The notes: a model not told the origin generated them from the letters alone. 64,000 nucleotides of DNA from Channa striata (GCA_033026295.1 CM065181.1:6419001-6483000); one strand, 5' to 3'. Numbered from the stretch's first letter, positions 11,214 through 26,000 are shown. Program-made: numbers and translations.

Positions 11214-14200
11214 TTTATTCTCTCCCCTTTGTGTCCATTGCCCTCGGTCCTTTCCTAGTGTCACTTGTCTAAGAAGTGAGTTTTTATGGTATGTTCTCTC
11301 CTATCAGGTTGTTAAGTGCCACTTCCTGCAGCAAGTTTGGCCCTTTGAAGAGGCACAAGACCACTATAATATTTAAAATTAATCCTTTAGTGGGAAGTCT
11401 GTTCAGTAATACAGACACGCACTTTTTAATTTTAATAGCTTAAATCTACATTGTATCAGCAATATCTGCATTGATAACTTAAACAAATCCCCAAAACCCT
11501 AGATAGCATGAAGGAGGACAGTGAGTTGGCAGGTTGCTCTAGAGCCCCGGGTCCTTGATGGAGACGACTTTAGGTCTAGCAGAAAGAACAACGAAAACAA
11601 CATGAATGCAACCATATCTTGACAATACTTAGCTTCTGTGTTACTGTTTGTCATGTGTACGGCTATCAGAACTATCAGAACCAGTTACCACTTCCTGCTA
11701 TAGGGCGGTTTTAAGGGGTACAAGATTAGACCTGTCCATCTGTTGGCTTAGTCCCTTCAGCCATCGGCCAGACTGGGCAGTTGAAGAGTGGGGAAGTAAG
11801 GGGAGAGGGTGCAGCATGTCTGTTATGTAATAATGTTAATGCTTTCGGATCTTGACAGATGTGCTGAAAAGCACTTTGCATGGAGTGTGTGGGTGTTTGT
11901 GGGCTTCTGCATTTCCATCACTGTTTCGTTGGCTACCTTTTTCCTCTCTGCCTGTTTTCCCCTCTACAAGTACTGCATATTACTGAATTGAATTGTGTAA
12001 ATCTTCAGTAATCAATGGCATTCTGCAGGCTGAAATTTCCAGTCTGCTTCACCTCCAGATGGCGTATTCGTGCAGATTGGAATAGCTAAAGGAGGGCTGC
12101 AGCAGGCAGAGCTTTCACTAGCCATTGAGCCAGGAGCAAAACAAGTCGGTTGCTTTTACAGGGGAGAAATGTGCAAGAAAAAGATCTTTTTTTGTACTCT
12201 TGGTAGAAGTTTATGTATAAAACTTTTTCTCTGTCTCGACACAGTTGACAGAATGAGATCAGGTGGCATTAAAGACCCAGACAAATGAACTCTTGGCACC
12301 AATAACAAGCCATCTTTTCTCTCTTCTTTTCCCTCTACCTCCTCCCCTGCCTTGTTTGGGTCGCTGGGGTAACCCTGGCCCGTTTTGCGCTCGGTTAGCC
12401 TACCCTGCTATTAGAGGTCTCGATGGATGGAGAGAACAGAAAGAGACAGAGAGGTAAAGGAAAGATGGTGCACTCTCCTTTTCTCCTTTGCTCTCTTTTC
12501 CAGGCCAGAACTCCATTTTGGGGACAAAAAGAGGAAAATTGAAGGACACGGAGAGTCTGAGCAAACTGGAAACAAACACCCAGGCTGCACTGTTCCGTTG
12601 TTCAGTGTTTGGAGATAATGATAGCCTGTTTTCATTAGCAACAAGTTCTGATTTTCAGTGCAGCATGACATCACTGCCACAAATGTATAAAAATATATTA
12701 CTATTTTCTTTTACTTTCTTAAAATGTTTTTCTTCTTGTCCGTTGAATTGGACATCGTTCCCATAAAAGGATTTTACTCACGTACTTTAGGGGTGTCTGG
12801 CTGCACAACATGTAGTGAAACCTGTTTTCCTCTGCTTAGAGCAGAGTTTTAATATCTGAGGGAATTGGCACAAATGGCAGCTAAATATATGGGTATATTG
12901 CTCAATCTCCAGATAAAACAATGGACTCTAATTACACGTTGTTACATGTTAACTAGTTTCCCACTGGTTTGTGTGTGTACAGTGGCATAGTCAGTGCCAG
13001 CTGTACCCACAGTAGGTGTATTGTTAGAGTAGCACAGCTGTGTCTTAACACAAGAGCCAATCAGATCAGCCCTTGTTCTTTCTTCTTTGTCCAGTTTGGC
13101 AACACCCTCCTATGCAGCAGCAAATCAGAGCTCTGCTAGGAGAGCGAGGAAGAAGGAGAGCCACCTGTCTGAAGTAAAGTGGCCATTTAGACAAGAGGAT
13201 TTAAATAAGACGTGCGCAACGCACAGGCAGAGACGATGTGCAATAGATAAAGTGAGGAAGAAGATAATGGAGGGTTCTTAATGTGAAAATAAGATGGGAC
13301 ATGTCATCGTCCATTGGCAAAAGAGAATGACAGGTGATGAGAACAATATGAGGTTGTTTTCCACCTCTGTCTCTCTGACGGGAAAAGTGAAACCTGCATC
13401 AGTATTTCACTTTCTGAAAACATTAGACTTTCAACATAGGGAAACAATAAACATGTTCATTAATACTTGTGTGAAACAATGTAGTATTCACGAAAAAAAA
13501 TAAGTGCACAGTCAGATAACACTGCGACATACTGATTAGCACTGCTAACGACCCTGTACGATTTAGGTTTTTCTAACCAGGCTTATCAAGCTTTTATCGG
13601 TCAATCTCTGATCTCTGATCAGGGCGTACTATAGGTCAGGGGGTCCCGGTCACAAATGCCTGTTCCAGTCCAGCCTCAGTAAATTCCTACCATTCCCACA
13701 CATCCCTTAGTAAGGAGTTCCTGGCACACTCTGAATGTGGAAGTCCACAACTATGCAGGCATATACACACGTGCACAGTTCTGGTTTCTCTTGACTGATA
13801 GCAGCTGGTTTAGAACCAGTGTGTCCAACTCAGCTGCGGGTGAGCCATTATGCGATTACTCTTGTGTGCAACTGCTCTTTAATCAGATAAGGAAGATGAT
13901 GTGTGTGCTCTTTTTGTGGTATGTAAGCAACTTTCCCCCTCCCACCTCAGAATAAATGTGCCACTTGTCCCATCTGTCCAAGTCCCAGCAGCTGTTGCAT
14001 TCTCTCCTTTTTTTTTCTGTCTTCCTCTCTTGCTCTCTTTTTAAACACACAAACACTCTCACTGCGTCCCTCCCTGAAGTATTTGTCATCATTTCTCCGA
14101 GACAGACTTGTAGCAGTGTTGTTGAGTAAACTGCTTTGTTGTATCAGTCAGTCTAATGCACACTTGACCTCTGAAAGGCCCCTACAGGTCTGAAGCCTTT

Positions 14201-14974
14201 GTGTGTGTCCTCGTGCTGACACATGCTGACACACACACCACAAAAAAAAAAACAAAACCCACTAACGCTTCTGACCTGGAATCATCACTTGTTATGGTAC
14301 AGCAAAGAATGATGGACGTTACTGGCATCTCCCTCTCATCCCATTTCTGTGAAGGGTGTAGCCATATCAGTGGCTGCTATGTTTTACCACTATCAACTTC
14401 ATACTCGACAAGTGACCCAGGCAGCATTGGGACTGACTAGTTTAGTGAGGGTAAAAGGTTGATCCAGTTAAATGGGCTTTTTTTGTTGTATGGACTAGAT
14501 GAGCTCCCTGCTAGATTATTTTCAACGCAGCTTTTGGAGAGTAAAATCTCCTTGGGAAGATGGTTTGTCTGAATTTAGACATCGACAAGGTCAGTTTTTT
14601 TTTTTAAACACATATTTTCTGATTCCATTACCTTAACCTTATGAATTGTTTATTTCAATATATTCAGTGTGTTGTCAGTTGTCCAAAAATGTTCACACAT
14701 TAATTTGATGGATTTAAGGTTTTTCTAACAAAATAAAACAATAAAATCAGGTCATTTACTCTGGCTAATATCTATCATAACCCCTCCTTCTTTTTTTAAA
14801 AACAGATAACAGATCTTTAAAAATAAAAGTGGAAACTGTAACTTTATCTCTTAAAAATCAAAGTTAATGAGTTAAAAAGTTTTGAGCTTGAGCGAGCCGA
14901 CCTGAACAAAATATTTTCTGATAGATTACATTGTATTCACTCCTTAGCAGTGAAACTGTGATTGTGGCTTGTAG

Positions 14975-15140
14975 TAAAATGTTTTGGCTTTGGCTCAGAA
15001 AGCAGAGCAGGTCTTTGACTAATCCAAGGGTTCATGGTTTGATCCCCAGCTTCTACTGTCTGAATGTCAAAATGTCCCTGGCTAAGGCTTTCTTTGTAGT
15101 TCACATGTAAGTTGCTTTGGATGAAAGCATCTGCAACGAC
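14975..15140 (+). mobile_element. tRNA-derived SINE with recognisable A/B-box-like head
   Basis: Head reads like a tRNA gene (TGGCTCAGAAAGCAGAGCAG, then GGTTCATGGTTTGATCCCC). It is followed by the V-SINE-like segment CTGTCTGAATGTCAAAATGT and a tail matching TTGCTTTGGATGAAAGCATC. Degenerate, so an old copy. Confidence 0.75.
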
Positions 15141-16978
15141 TGTGAATTTGTTCAGAATGCACTTTATGATGTATGTGATATTGCATTACTAAATACTTAA
15201 AACTAAATACAAAAGTGTAATTGTCCAGCACAGTCTAATTCTGTAAATTATTATGCCTGTGGGTCCAGTGGAGGAAAAAAAAAACTGATGCATATTTAAA
15301 GTGTTTGTTTTAGCTTCCTTACCACTCTCCCGCTTCATGCCAACCAGTTTCTCAGTGTGGATAAATGCAGTGCAAGTATATTATAATTATTGCCCCTCCT
15401 ACAAATTGAGGATTACCTCCAGGAACCTTTGTCTCCAAAAGACAGGCAGATTAGCAGCTCGCCTAATACAGCTTGCGGTGCACATTAAGTCTGTGCTCCC
15501 AAACTCAGTTCTCTTGTGCACTGAAATACTCTACACCAATAGCTGTATTCCTGTTTGGAAATGTTTCTGCTCGTTTTTCCATATGGATGTGTAGACGACA
15601 CCAGTATGGGCGGTTTTTGGTTGTCTGCTGGATTGGAATACCTCCCTTCAGGAATCCCAGGATTAGCTTCGGCTGCTGTCTCTCTGCCCACAGTGGATTG
15701 GAATCCTTTCACCACATGGGCCCATCAGTCTGCCATTAACTGATGGTAGCAGCGGGCTGCATTTCTCCATCAGCAAACAACAGCCACAGCAGTTTATGGA
15801 TTTCTTACATTTTGTGGGAGAATTGTCAAGCATGATTTGTTGGGCAACCAATCACAAGTGGCAGTATGCCCAGAAGGGTCCTGCCCTCATCCCGCTGACA
15901 GGTACATTGCCTCCTCTGGGGTTAGATTGGGTTGGGGTAGTGGAAGTAATGTTTTTATCTTTATGCTCTTCATCCTCATCCTTCAGCATCATCAATAGGA
16001 AGTGAATTCATTTTTTTTAACAGTTCTTCTCAGTACTTAGCCTGAAATGAAAAGATAGGAAAAAAAAACATAATATCCATATCCCCCCGGCTCTCTATCA
16101 CTCACTCTCTCTCTCTCACTTCCATTTAATCCCCTCCAGTGTCCCCACTCACTTGCGGACACGCACACTTTTTCCCTCTGCCTAGTTACTACAATAGCAC
16201 ATCTTATTATGTCACTTTGTCAGTTTTCTGTCTTCGTGTGCAGTTGTTTATTAAATATTTTTATTAATCGTTCCTGCAGACGTTTTTTATCGATCACGTG
16301 CGTGTTTGTGTGGAAGGGGTGTGACCTGGCCCCTCTATATTTAGCCTGTGCCAGTTTCTGCAGTCCCACAGCAATGCTGTGCACAGGGAAGTGATGTGGT
16401 TGAAAATACCCCTTTTATTTTCCTACACAGGGTTTACCGTGAATCTCTGAATTATTGTTCACGTCAAACAACCTATTACAATACAAGCTCACAAATACTG
16501 GGGTAACATTACATTGACTTTTGCAAACTTACAGATTGCATTTCCACTATGTTTGGATATTTTATCAACAAATTAGGCAAAAATATGTAGCTCACTGATC
16601 AGTGGTGTAATTATGAGCTGCAGCCCAATTTAACAACCATACCCTCTAAAGAGGATTAAATGTGGTCCACATGTGGTTCCCAGAAATAAAGTCAGAGCAA
16701 GAGCTCTCTTTTATTTGTCATCTAGAAAGAACTACAAGCTACTACTATGTACAGGAGCACAGTGGGAAGTGTAGTCATGCTAATTTATTTCTCACCCTAA
16801 GGGAAGTCAGGAGACAAATGAGACAGAAGAAAGAAGAGTATAAATAGCAGCAAGTCCTGATTCTCATCCATCTCCTCCATTGGCAGAAAAAGAATTAATG
16901 TCATAAGCCTACAGTTGTAAATACGGCAGCTTGCTGTGAGAAGATAGTGGAGTACAATTCACTACATGTGCCTGAGGG

Positions 16979-17008
<30 letters not shown>
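16979..17008. repeat. (GT)n microsatellite
   Basis: About 13 GT units ending in GCGCGG. Confidence 0.95.
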
Positions 17009-17009
<1 letters not shown>

Positions 17010-19296
17010 GGTGCAAATTTACATCATAACAATAGTAATTGTTATTTTGCACTCGTTATGCAATACATAGTACTGTAACCGTTTATGTGTATGTTGCATT
17101 CTTACTACATCACCACCAAACTATAAGAAAGTGCCGATTTATAAGGTAGAGATGTAAAATCAAATGTAATAACAAGTAAGCCACAATATTTACACCACCT
17201 GGTGGCTTTAAAGTTGTGGCTGACTGGTGCCCACAAAATAGTAAACCTCCACTGATACCCAGGCTGGGGATGGGAAGTAGGAGTCAGTAGGACAGATAAC
17301 AGAATGTGAAAATAGACCCCTGGGTAATAGGACGTGTCTGGGTCATCAGTCACACAAACCAGACCTGTGTCTGGTCTCACAGACAAAATCTGGGTCTGTT
17401 GTGTTCACCTCTCTCTATGTATTGAGTCTAGGAGATACAAGTTTAATCACTTTAGGGAATCATGTGTCTACTGTATATATGGGATTCGTTTGAGCAGGTA
17501 TCCCCTTACAGCTTTCCATTTACTTCTGACAAATTATTAGCAGCACAGCAGGGGCATCGTTGGCACCATGACACCCAGGAGATGCAGCTCGATGTTTAGA
17601 GGGCAGTAGTTTGTAGTTCAGTTTATTGCTCTGGGTGAGAGAGCTGGCATTAAATGTTCAAACTTTTATGAAGCAACTGAAGTTTTAGCTACTATGATCA
17701 GTGGATATAAGCTAGTGCTGCCAGAAATGTATTTATAGGAAAATGTCACAGATTAGTAGTTTTAAGAGAAGGTAAGCCAAGTGGGTAAAGTCATCATGTT
17801 TACACACATTTTCCTCAGCTGACACATTGTTGGCCTTTTTTTAATAGTGCCATTTAGAAAATCTCCTGACTGTGGTTTGCACTGAATGTGAAGGGAAATT
17901 CTGAAGGCTGAGAAGTGTGACGAGCAGTCAGCGGTGATGCCCAGGATTTATAAAATTAAAAGAAAATTTGTCACAGAAAATAACTTGAGTAATAATTTTG
18001 CTGGAGCTGGTTGGGGGAAAAAAAATGCATTTTGTGGTTCTCTGAAGATAAATGCAAATGAATACAGTGATCTCCAGATTTGTTCTGTTGTCACCACAAG
18101 GATGACATTTGTGGTTTTGATCTGTCTCACTGTCTCAACAGTTACTGAATGGGTTGCTATGACATACGGTGGAGACATTCATGATCCATGCAGGATTATT
18201 TGGAATAACTTTGGAAATATTTGATCTAATTTTTTTTTTTTTGGTCGAAGTTTGCGTTTTCTTAGTACTTCATAGCTACAGAACAGGATTTTTCTATTGA
18301 CGTTTTGGATTGTTGAATTGGAAAATATGGTCTACTGTATGTCTGACAGATGTTTGAAACTTCTTTTTCAATAAAATTTTCACAAGGGAACACCACTTTT
18401 AGATTTTTTTTGAAGCCAAAATATACTCACAAGAAGAAAAAAGCTTTTGTTGAACTAAAAACAAACAACAGTTGCATGACTGGAACGTCACCACCATTAA
18501 ACTTCCAACTTTTAATACGATTTAGTGCCCTAAACTCTTCCACAAAAGCTCTTGTGACCTGATTTAATAAGGGATCCAGGTCATTTTAGCCATTTGTTTG
18601 AAATTACTTTTTTAAGACTCATATGGGCTCACAAAAGTTCAAGTGTGATTATTACCACTGATTTCAAGACTCAGGAACAGGATGTCCAAAAACTATTAAG
18701 TGATAACAGGGTCCAGGACTCATTTCTATATCTATTGGACATGGTGCTGTGTTTGTGGCACATGATCTCCATCTTGGCACTAACCGTTTTTGTATCTGTA
18801 TCTGTCGCCCACTCTACTTTGTGAACATTAAGGTTTTTGTACGTTTTTATTCCTGACTTGTGTTTAAAGATGGGTTAAACACAACACAGTGGTAGAAATC
18901 GGAGTAGTCAAAATCGACCTTAGCCTTTCCACCTAACCCCTACCACTTAACACACCATATTCATCAGGAAAGCTGCCGTGACTCAACAGTCTGACATTCG
19001 CATGCCACAGAAAATACAGGGTAAAAAAACTCCAAGATGGTGGCCAGTAGAAATCTTTGCATCTCAATTTTCCTCATGATGCAAACAATTCAAAATGGGA
19101 CTAAATCCCCTGTGCTGTAAAGTCTGCAGATTACAAACGGACAAATTCTGCTCCGTCCTAAATAATCTGCCCTCAAAGAAGGAAAAAATATATTAATGGC
19201 TCAAAGAAGACAGGAAAAGAGCATCTAGAAAAGGGACATTTCTTTTTATTATTTTGTTCCTTATTGTAGTCTCCTCTGTCTTGTCTCTCTGTCTAG

Positions 19297-19371
19297 GTTT
19301 CAGGAGAAATGAGGAGATGAGAGCAATGGAGGTGCTTCCTATCCTCAAAGAAAAAGTTGCCTTTTTGTCAG
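19297..19371 (+). CDS. trio: trio exon 1 (first conserved exon): start of Sec14-like domain
   Basis: Residues 1-25, phase 1 in and out, acceptor gtctag, donor gtaaga. Encodes FRRNEEMRAMEVLPILKEK, almost identical to TRIO's FRKNDEMKAMDVLPILKEK. The internal ATGs (NEEM, RAM) could serve as starts if the upstream exons are untranslated. Confidence 0.95.
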
Positions 19372-19591
19372 GTAAGATTTTTCTTTTGTCTCTCCATCTG
19401 TCTAGTCTTGCTAGTCTGATAAAATTGGCATTGTTATCATCAGGGATGATGCTAATAAAACATGAAGTGGACACACAACTCCCCTAAATTAATAATTAAA
19501 AAAAAAAAGAAGCTGACATTAAAAATACAGCACAAAGTCAAAGCTTTCTTCTTGATTTCTGTCTCAAAGTCAGAATCACACATACAGAAAC

Positions 19592-19661
<70 letters not shown>

Positions 19662-19796
19662 TATATAATAATTGACAGGGTTAGATACAGATTCTTGACT
19701 CTGACCTATCTTCACTCATGTATACACACAGGCATCTATTTTTTGGTCAGCAAGATTACTGGCTGCCTCTGTCCTTACCCCCTCTAAGGAAGGCTC

Positions 19797-19844
<48 letters not shown>

Positions 19845-21682
19845 CATACCGTGCCAGTGAAAACTCGCTGGAGGCCAAGCTGGAGATATGGACTGCCAAG
19901 AACATCGAACAGGATTATTTGTGAAACACAAAGAAACAGGATTGTGTGTGTGTGTGTTTGTGTCTGTTTGTGTGCGAGAGAGAGAAAGTTTTGTGTATTT
20001 CCATCACTTTCCATCACAAAAAAAAAAACATCCATACAGTTGATCAGAGTTGTACTAATTCAAACAAAGTGCGATGATAATTACTCTGTGTGTGTGTGTG
20101 TGTGTATGAGTTTTAGGGTCAGGGTTTCGACTTTGGTTTTGGTTAGGGTAAGTGTTAGGGTTAGGCATTCACTTGTGATGGTTAGGGTTAGGGAAAAGGG
20201 CTAAGGATTGCATCATGTCAATGAGTGTCCTCACAAGTACAGAGAGGCAAGTGTGTGTATGTATATATACGGCAGAGGTCACAGGCAGAAACGCAATGAT
20301 GGGGGTTATGAATTAGACAAATACACAGACATTTAGAGAAAGAGAGAGAGAGTGATGTTGCCATCGAGATGACTTACAATCCGCTACATCCCATAGTAGT
20401 CATGTAATTGGCTTTAACATGAAGGAGGGAGGGAATCAGAGGAGGGACTGCTGGTGAAAAGGAGGGTAAATGAGCTAAGCCTATTATCCCAAATCATCCC
20501 CCTAATAAATCGGCCATGTTCACCCTCACTCATGTTTGCCTCAGTCATGTTTGCCCGTTTGCCACGTGAGCATTTGATTTTCTCCTCTGAGCAGCCAGGT
20601 CGATCCTACAGGCGCACAGCAACCCGACTGAACTCACTAATTTGTGGGCTGAGCACAGTCAGCCTGTGTTTACAAGCTCCCACGTGAGTGGAGCAGCTCA
20701 CTGCTTCTGCAGCAGGTTAAGAACTAAGAGCATAATATCGTTATTATGATATCAGATATTCATATTTCAGTCTTGGCGACCTGTATACAGTACCAGCCAC
20801 CAACTGAAATGACATATAATCTTCAAATGATTCAGGCTAGAAAGCTAAAAATGATGCCACCGTCCACACTAAGGTTACAGAACAACATACAGTTGCTATG
20901 TGTTTAGCTTGCATTTGTTTTGAACAAATAAATAATTGGATAATTTGCTTTATACTCCCCATTTTTAGTCATGCTTGCAGTACTGTGGTAGAGAGAGCTA
21001 CTTCATTCATTAGACTCGAGTTAAATATACCGAACGCTAGCTATTTAAAATTCTAGTCAGCATGAATTGTAATCACTTTGGTGATCCTTTTCTTCTAGCA
21101 CAACCAGCATATCAAAGCTGTTGTCACTTTTTCTGTAAAATATCTCCATTTATATAATCCAAAATTCACATTTCTGGTCTAAATAAAAAAAAATCCTGTT
21201 TGTTTTGGTCATCAACTGTTTTGGGCTAGACAGAAAATTGCGATTAATCTTGTTTGCATTTTGTTCAGACTCCTTAGATCAAAAACTATTGTATTGGATT
21301 CCCGGGGTTTACCCTGCTTTTAATTTCTAAAGTCAAAATGCATCTTCATGATTTCAATAATCCTATCCTTGTTTGTGAATAAGGATTGATATATTTCTAT
21401 TTTGTGAGTGCATCTTTTCTAAAATGTTTTTTGTTCTGTTTGCTAACTGAGAGAATATGAATTCAAATCAATTTCAAACCTGTTGCCAAGGCCATTTAAT
21501 TTAGGAGGCTCAGCATCTCGTATTTGTCAAGTCTGTGAGTCATTTGGTGGATTATCTGACTTGTTACTATGATGCTATTATACTCTAGCTACGCTCTGTC
21601 TATAACATTGTGCTGACACAAAATTTTCACTCATAATGAACATAATGAACGCCATTATACACAGCAATAATGCTATGCAATG

Positions 21683-21734
<52 letters not shown>

Positions 21735-23034
21735 GTATTTATATTTATTTATTTATGAATTAATAAAAGTGATCATTTTTTAAAATCTTATTTTTATTTG
21801 TTATTTTTTATTCTAATCTGACTTTCACTATGCATTTGTGTGTTTGTATGTGTGGGTCTGTTTGGCATCAGGTGGCAGAGACAGACGCGGGGGTCCAGTG
21901 TTAACGTTTCCATCACGCAGCAACCATGACAGAATACGAACTGACGACCTGAGGAGACTGATTGCCTACCTTGCCGGCATCCCTAGGTGACTGATTTCTT
22001 TTTTTACATTTGTTCTCTGTGCTGTCTGTGTGAACATACTTGGTGTGTGTGTGTATGTGTGTTCTTTTTTTTACCCTTAGAGAAGAAAAAGCAATGACTA
22101 AAAACATAGCAAACACCCAGAGCAAGTGAATGAGGTTCTGTAATCAAACACGTGAGAGAGCTGAGAGGAGCATGTGAGGGACCAGAGAAAAATGAAGTGA
22201 GAAATAATTCAACATGTGTTAGCCAGTTAGCTTTTTGCAGCTTCTCCTCTGCCAAAAATCCATTATAGGGATGTAGTGAGACGTGGAGACAGCGAGGGTA
22301 AAGCCTGAAACGAGAGAGGGATGTCTAACAGACAACGAAGTAGGGATAAACACTGAAAAAGCAATGGAGAGATGGGGGGAGGGGAGGGGCAGATTAAAAC
22401 TGACAGAGACGGAGAGCGCATGTGTGAGGAGGTGTGTGAGTGAGCGAGCAATTGTGTGTGTGTGTGTGTGAAAGCAAAACAAAGTGTCGCAGTAGCTGAG
22501 GCAGTGCAGCAGCAGCAGCAGCAGTAGTCGTAACCGTGGACGAGTAGCTCCTCACCTCCGCAGGTAAAACATCTCTCCTCTTCACTTGGGATTACTTCTT
22601 TGTCGATCACCTTCTCCATCCATCCATTTTTGTCCATCTCTCATTCTCTGCTTGCTCGTCTCTCCTCCTACATCTCTGTATGGTTCAAAATGCAAATTCA
22701 TTGCATATCGTTCTTTTTAAACCCCTCAGCATTTGAACACACACTCACCCATCATATCATGTTTACAGATTTTCATCATCTCTTATGCTTTTGGTGACCA
22801 AAGGCGTTCTATTTTGGGAAACACAACATCTGCACATTGGTGGCCATCTACTGACAGGCTCTTGCACAGAGAAAGGGAGAGGTTTTTAGAGATGCAATTT
22901 TAGGAGGACGTTTAAAAAAATGAAATCTATGCTTGTGTGTTTTGTAGGTCAAAAAACTAAATCTAAATAGTTGCACTCCTTTTTTGTTTTGTAAGGTCTG
23001 ACATAGTTGTAGGAGATTTTGGTTTAAGGTAGTG

Positions 23035-23097
<63 letters not shown>

Positions 23098-26000
23098 TGA
23101 ATGTGTGTGTCTGTGCATAAGTATTAACAATGTCAGCCAGAGCAGAGCATCACAGGCATATAGTGTTGACAGTGCAGAAATGTGTTGATTTGTATTTTTC
23201 TATTTACCCAAACATTTGTGGGTCATTTGTTGCAGCTGTCTGTGTGGGTATGGATGTGTGTGTAAATGTGTGGGTGGGTTTGCGGGATGTGCGCTTGATG
23301 CATAGGCTTTTCACAGTATAGAAAATGCGTCATCTGACTGTTGTGTTTTGATTCCCCCATTTTTCTTTTCTTTTTCTCTCCATCATCCCTCTCATCCTTT
23401 CCCACGCGTGTCATCTGCCCTCCCTTTCCTTCTTTTTCTCTCTGGATTATCTCAATTCTTTCACCGACCTTCCACTCCCTCACATCCTTCCCTCTCCTCT
23501 CTTCTCTTTAATTCCTCCCACTCCCGCCGACCTCCATCCCTGTCCATCCCAGCGAGGAGGTGTGTAAACATGGCTTCACAGTCATTGTTGATATGCGCGG
23601 CTCAAAGTGGGACAGCATCAAGCCGCTGTTGAAGATTCTGCAGGAGTCTTTCCCATCCTGCATCCACGTTGCCCTCATCATCAAACCCGACAACTTCTGG
23701 CAGAAGCAGAGGACCAACTTTGGCAGCTCGAAGTTTGAATTTGAGGTGAGAGCGGAAAACTGTCTCCATTCTTCATTGGAGAGCTATAGAATATTTTACA
23801 TGCTCTGCCTGCTATTAGCTATGTTCATCTGAGTTGGAAAGGTTTTAAACCTTCAAAAAGGTTGGACAACACATACTATCAATAACATTTCAAAGTGGGG
23901 TAGAATTACGGTGGCTGCATAATATATGGCTGCATGTTATTTCATGTTTAAATTTGTAATACAGACCTGACAATTACACATCCCAGCATGCTGGTAATGC
24001 ATTTTATAAGCTCCCAGATACAGAGAAACAAAGTGGGAAGTAGGATAAAAGTCAACCATTATCCCTTCATTTGCTGTGCTGTCAGCTGAGTTGTGAAAAC
24101 GACCGCTGTCCCATCCACCCCCCGCCCCCCTCTGAGCTGCTCATTGTCAGCACATTTTATTATTTTCCTCTCCCCCGCAGTTTTTGGATGAGCACATCAC
24201 TAGCCCAGCTGTCTAACAGAGGAAGAATTTCATCAACCCAAAAACAGCACACAGTGGATCACAAGGACGAGTGTGTGTGATGCTGTCAGTCAAGCGTCAG
24301 AGCACATTTTTATTTTCACAGCTAATGACATATTTACGAGAACAGACGTATTAATGTGCTTGGGATGTTTCTTAGTTATAAATTGTGACACCTCAGTGTA
24401 CACCACTGCATCGTATAGCTTAAACAAAATAGAGTTTATTTTGCCTTTAAAATAGTTTAGATTAGATTCTTTCTCAGTCTACAATAATAATTATCTTCCT
24501 CTCATTCAAAGTAGTTAGGCATGGGCTACTATAAGCCTGTGTGTTTCTCTGCCCAATACATTTCTGATACTGCGTATCATTAGCCTTTAAATGGAGCTGT
24601 GTGAATGAAGGCACTGGTGCAGAGATTGGTCTGATCACTCACACGTCCACGGACATTGTCCTGCTGTACTGTGTGTTGGACGACACCATACTAAAATATT
24701 GGAAGTATAGCCAGATGCTGCGGGGCAGGTTTTAGTTATCCCCTGCCATTTCACATGGCCTTTGGTTGGGTACACTGCATCAAGTTTTGTTTATCTGTGC
24801 CTTTGCCCCAGTTATCTGTACGTGACCTCATGCAAATATATGTATGTCATGGCAAATGATGGTCTTCTACATCCAGCAGTCACAGCCACCATTTGTCCAC
24901 TAAGTATTTGGTGGTATGCACGTGTGTGTCCGTGTCTCTCACTTGGTAAAATGAAAACCTTGTTTAATTGAGATAGAAGCAAAGAAATCCCATTTCAACT
25001 TCAGCTGTTCCTTTGGCAGAAAAACACTACCTCAGTACAGCCCGGACTGATTTTCATCATTCAACAGTTAAGAATTTAGATGAGTAAACAACCATGGCAA
25101 GCATACATGCAGCAGCATCAGTATTTTCCCCTGGCAAGAGCCCCTGTGCCTTCTTTACCTAAGGACAACAGTGTGTTTCTTCATTGTTTGGCCTGCACAA
25201 AGCTATCAAGCTATCATTCTGTCTCCAGCCATCTCTGGCCATGTGTGTGTGGGGGTGTTGTGCGGAGGTGGCTTAGCAGAAACACAGAGGCACTGAATCC
25301 AAACAGGGAGATATTTCCTCACTTAAGCTCTGAAATTGATAATGGTACATGCAATTGTTGCATGGAACGGACTTGCCTTTCGTTTCACTATGAAGTGAAG
25401 GACGAGCAGAAATGATGAAAGGAATGGTACAAAGTGAAAGTGGGTTAAGTGATTTATTAGTGTGTTAAGTGGTTTATTTTGATGTTAGAAGTTTCTAAAT
25501 CGTTTTAGGTCATTGACACAAGGTTTAATACCGTAGAAAGTGTAATTTACTGAATTATCTTAGTTTAGTTTTATTATAGTGAAGATGCCATGTGCAGCAG
25601 TGGTATGATGGTGGAGAAAATGTGCTTATATCATTTATGTTCTAAGTGATTAATTAAAGGTTTTTTTTCTTCTGACATCAAAAATCTTGTGATGCTACTT
25701 TTTCAGAGGTAGGGTTTGGTCACATCCCCTCTAAATATCATTCTTCTCAGCACCAGAAGCATTGGAGAGATAATTAAAAGATTCCATTTACAGAAATTAT
25801 GTAAAATCTGCTCTTAACTAGCCTTAATTCTTTCCTCCTATACCTTTCTTAATAGTTTCCCTCTGACTTTCTTCTTTCAGACAACCATGGTGTCACTAGA
25901 AGGCCTGACGAAAGTTGTCGACCCCTCCCAGCTGACTGCGGACTTCGATGGCAGCCTGGACTACAACCATGAAGAGTGGATAGAGGTCAGATAGTCTGCT

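Larger units (their letters stand above)
10278..19296 (+). other. 9.0-kb intron upstream of the first conserved trio exon
   Basis: Holds two SINE fragments (11030-11213, 14975-15140), a (GT)n run at 16979-17008 and scattered chance open frames. The relatively GC-rich block 15590-15900 has overlapping open frames on both strands but no recognisable protein or splice pattern. Nothing else supportable. Confidence 0.6.
19372..21871 (+). other. Intron 1: microsatellite-rich
   Basis: Contains (AAT)n, (CA)n, two (TG)n runs, a TTAGGG-like repeat and an (AT)n tract (listed separately) inside 2.2 kb. No exon seen. Confidence 0.8.
21987..23552 (+). other. Intron 2
   Basis: Carries a (CAG)n run (22506-22524) in a segment that ends with a donor-like CAG|gtaaaac at 22562-22563, and a long (GT)n at 23039-23094. 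A pyrimidine-rich stretch of several hundred bases precedes exon 3. Confidence 0.8.

Noticed and set aside
14975..15050. Functional tRNA gene
   Set aside because: A- and B-box-like words are present, but the cloverleaf is not intact and the sequence continues into a SINE body and tail.
15590..15900. GC-richer block with open frames on both strands
   Set aside because: No recognisable protein, no phase-compatible splice sites; might be a conserved non-coding element but this cannot be judged from one sequence.
20107..20200. Interstitial telomere
   Set aside because: TTAGGG words are degenerate and few, and sit within an apparent interspersed repeat.
25080..25415. 111-codon open frame in intron 3
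   Set aside because: No recognisable motif or domain, no suitable splice sites, and it lies between two phase-matched trio exons.
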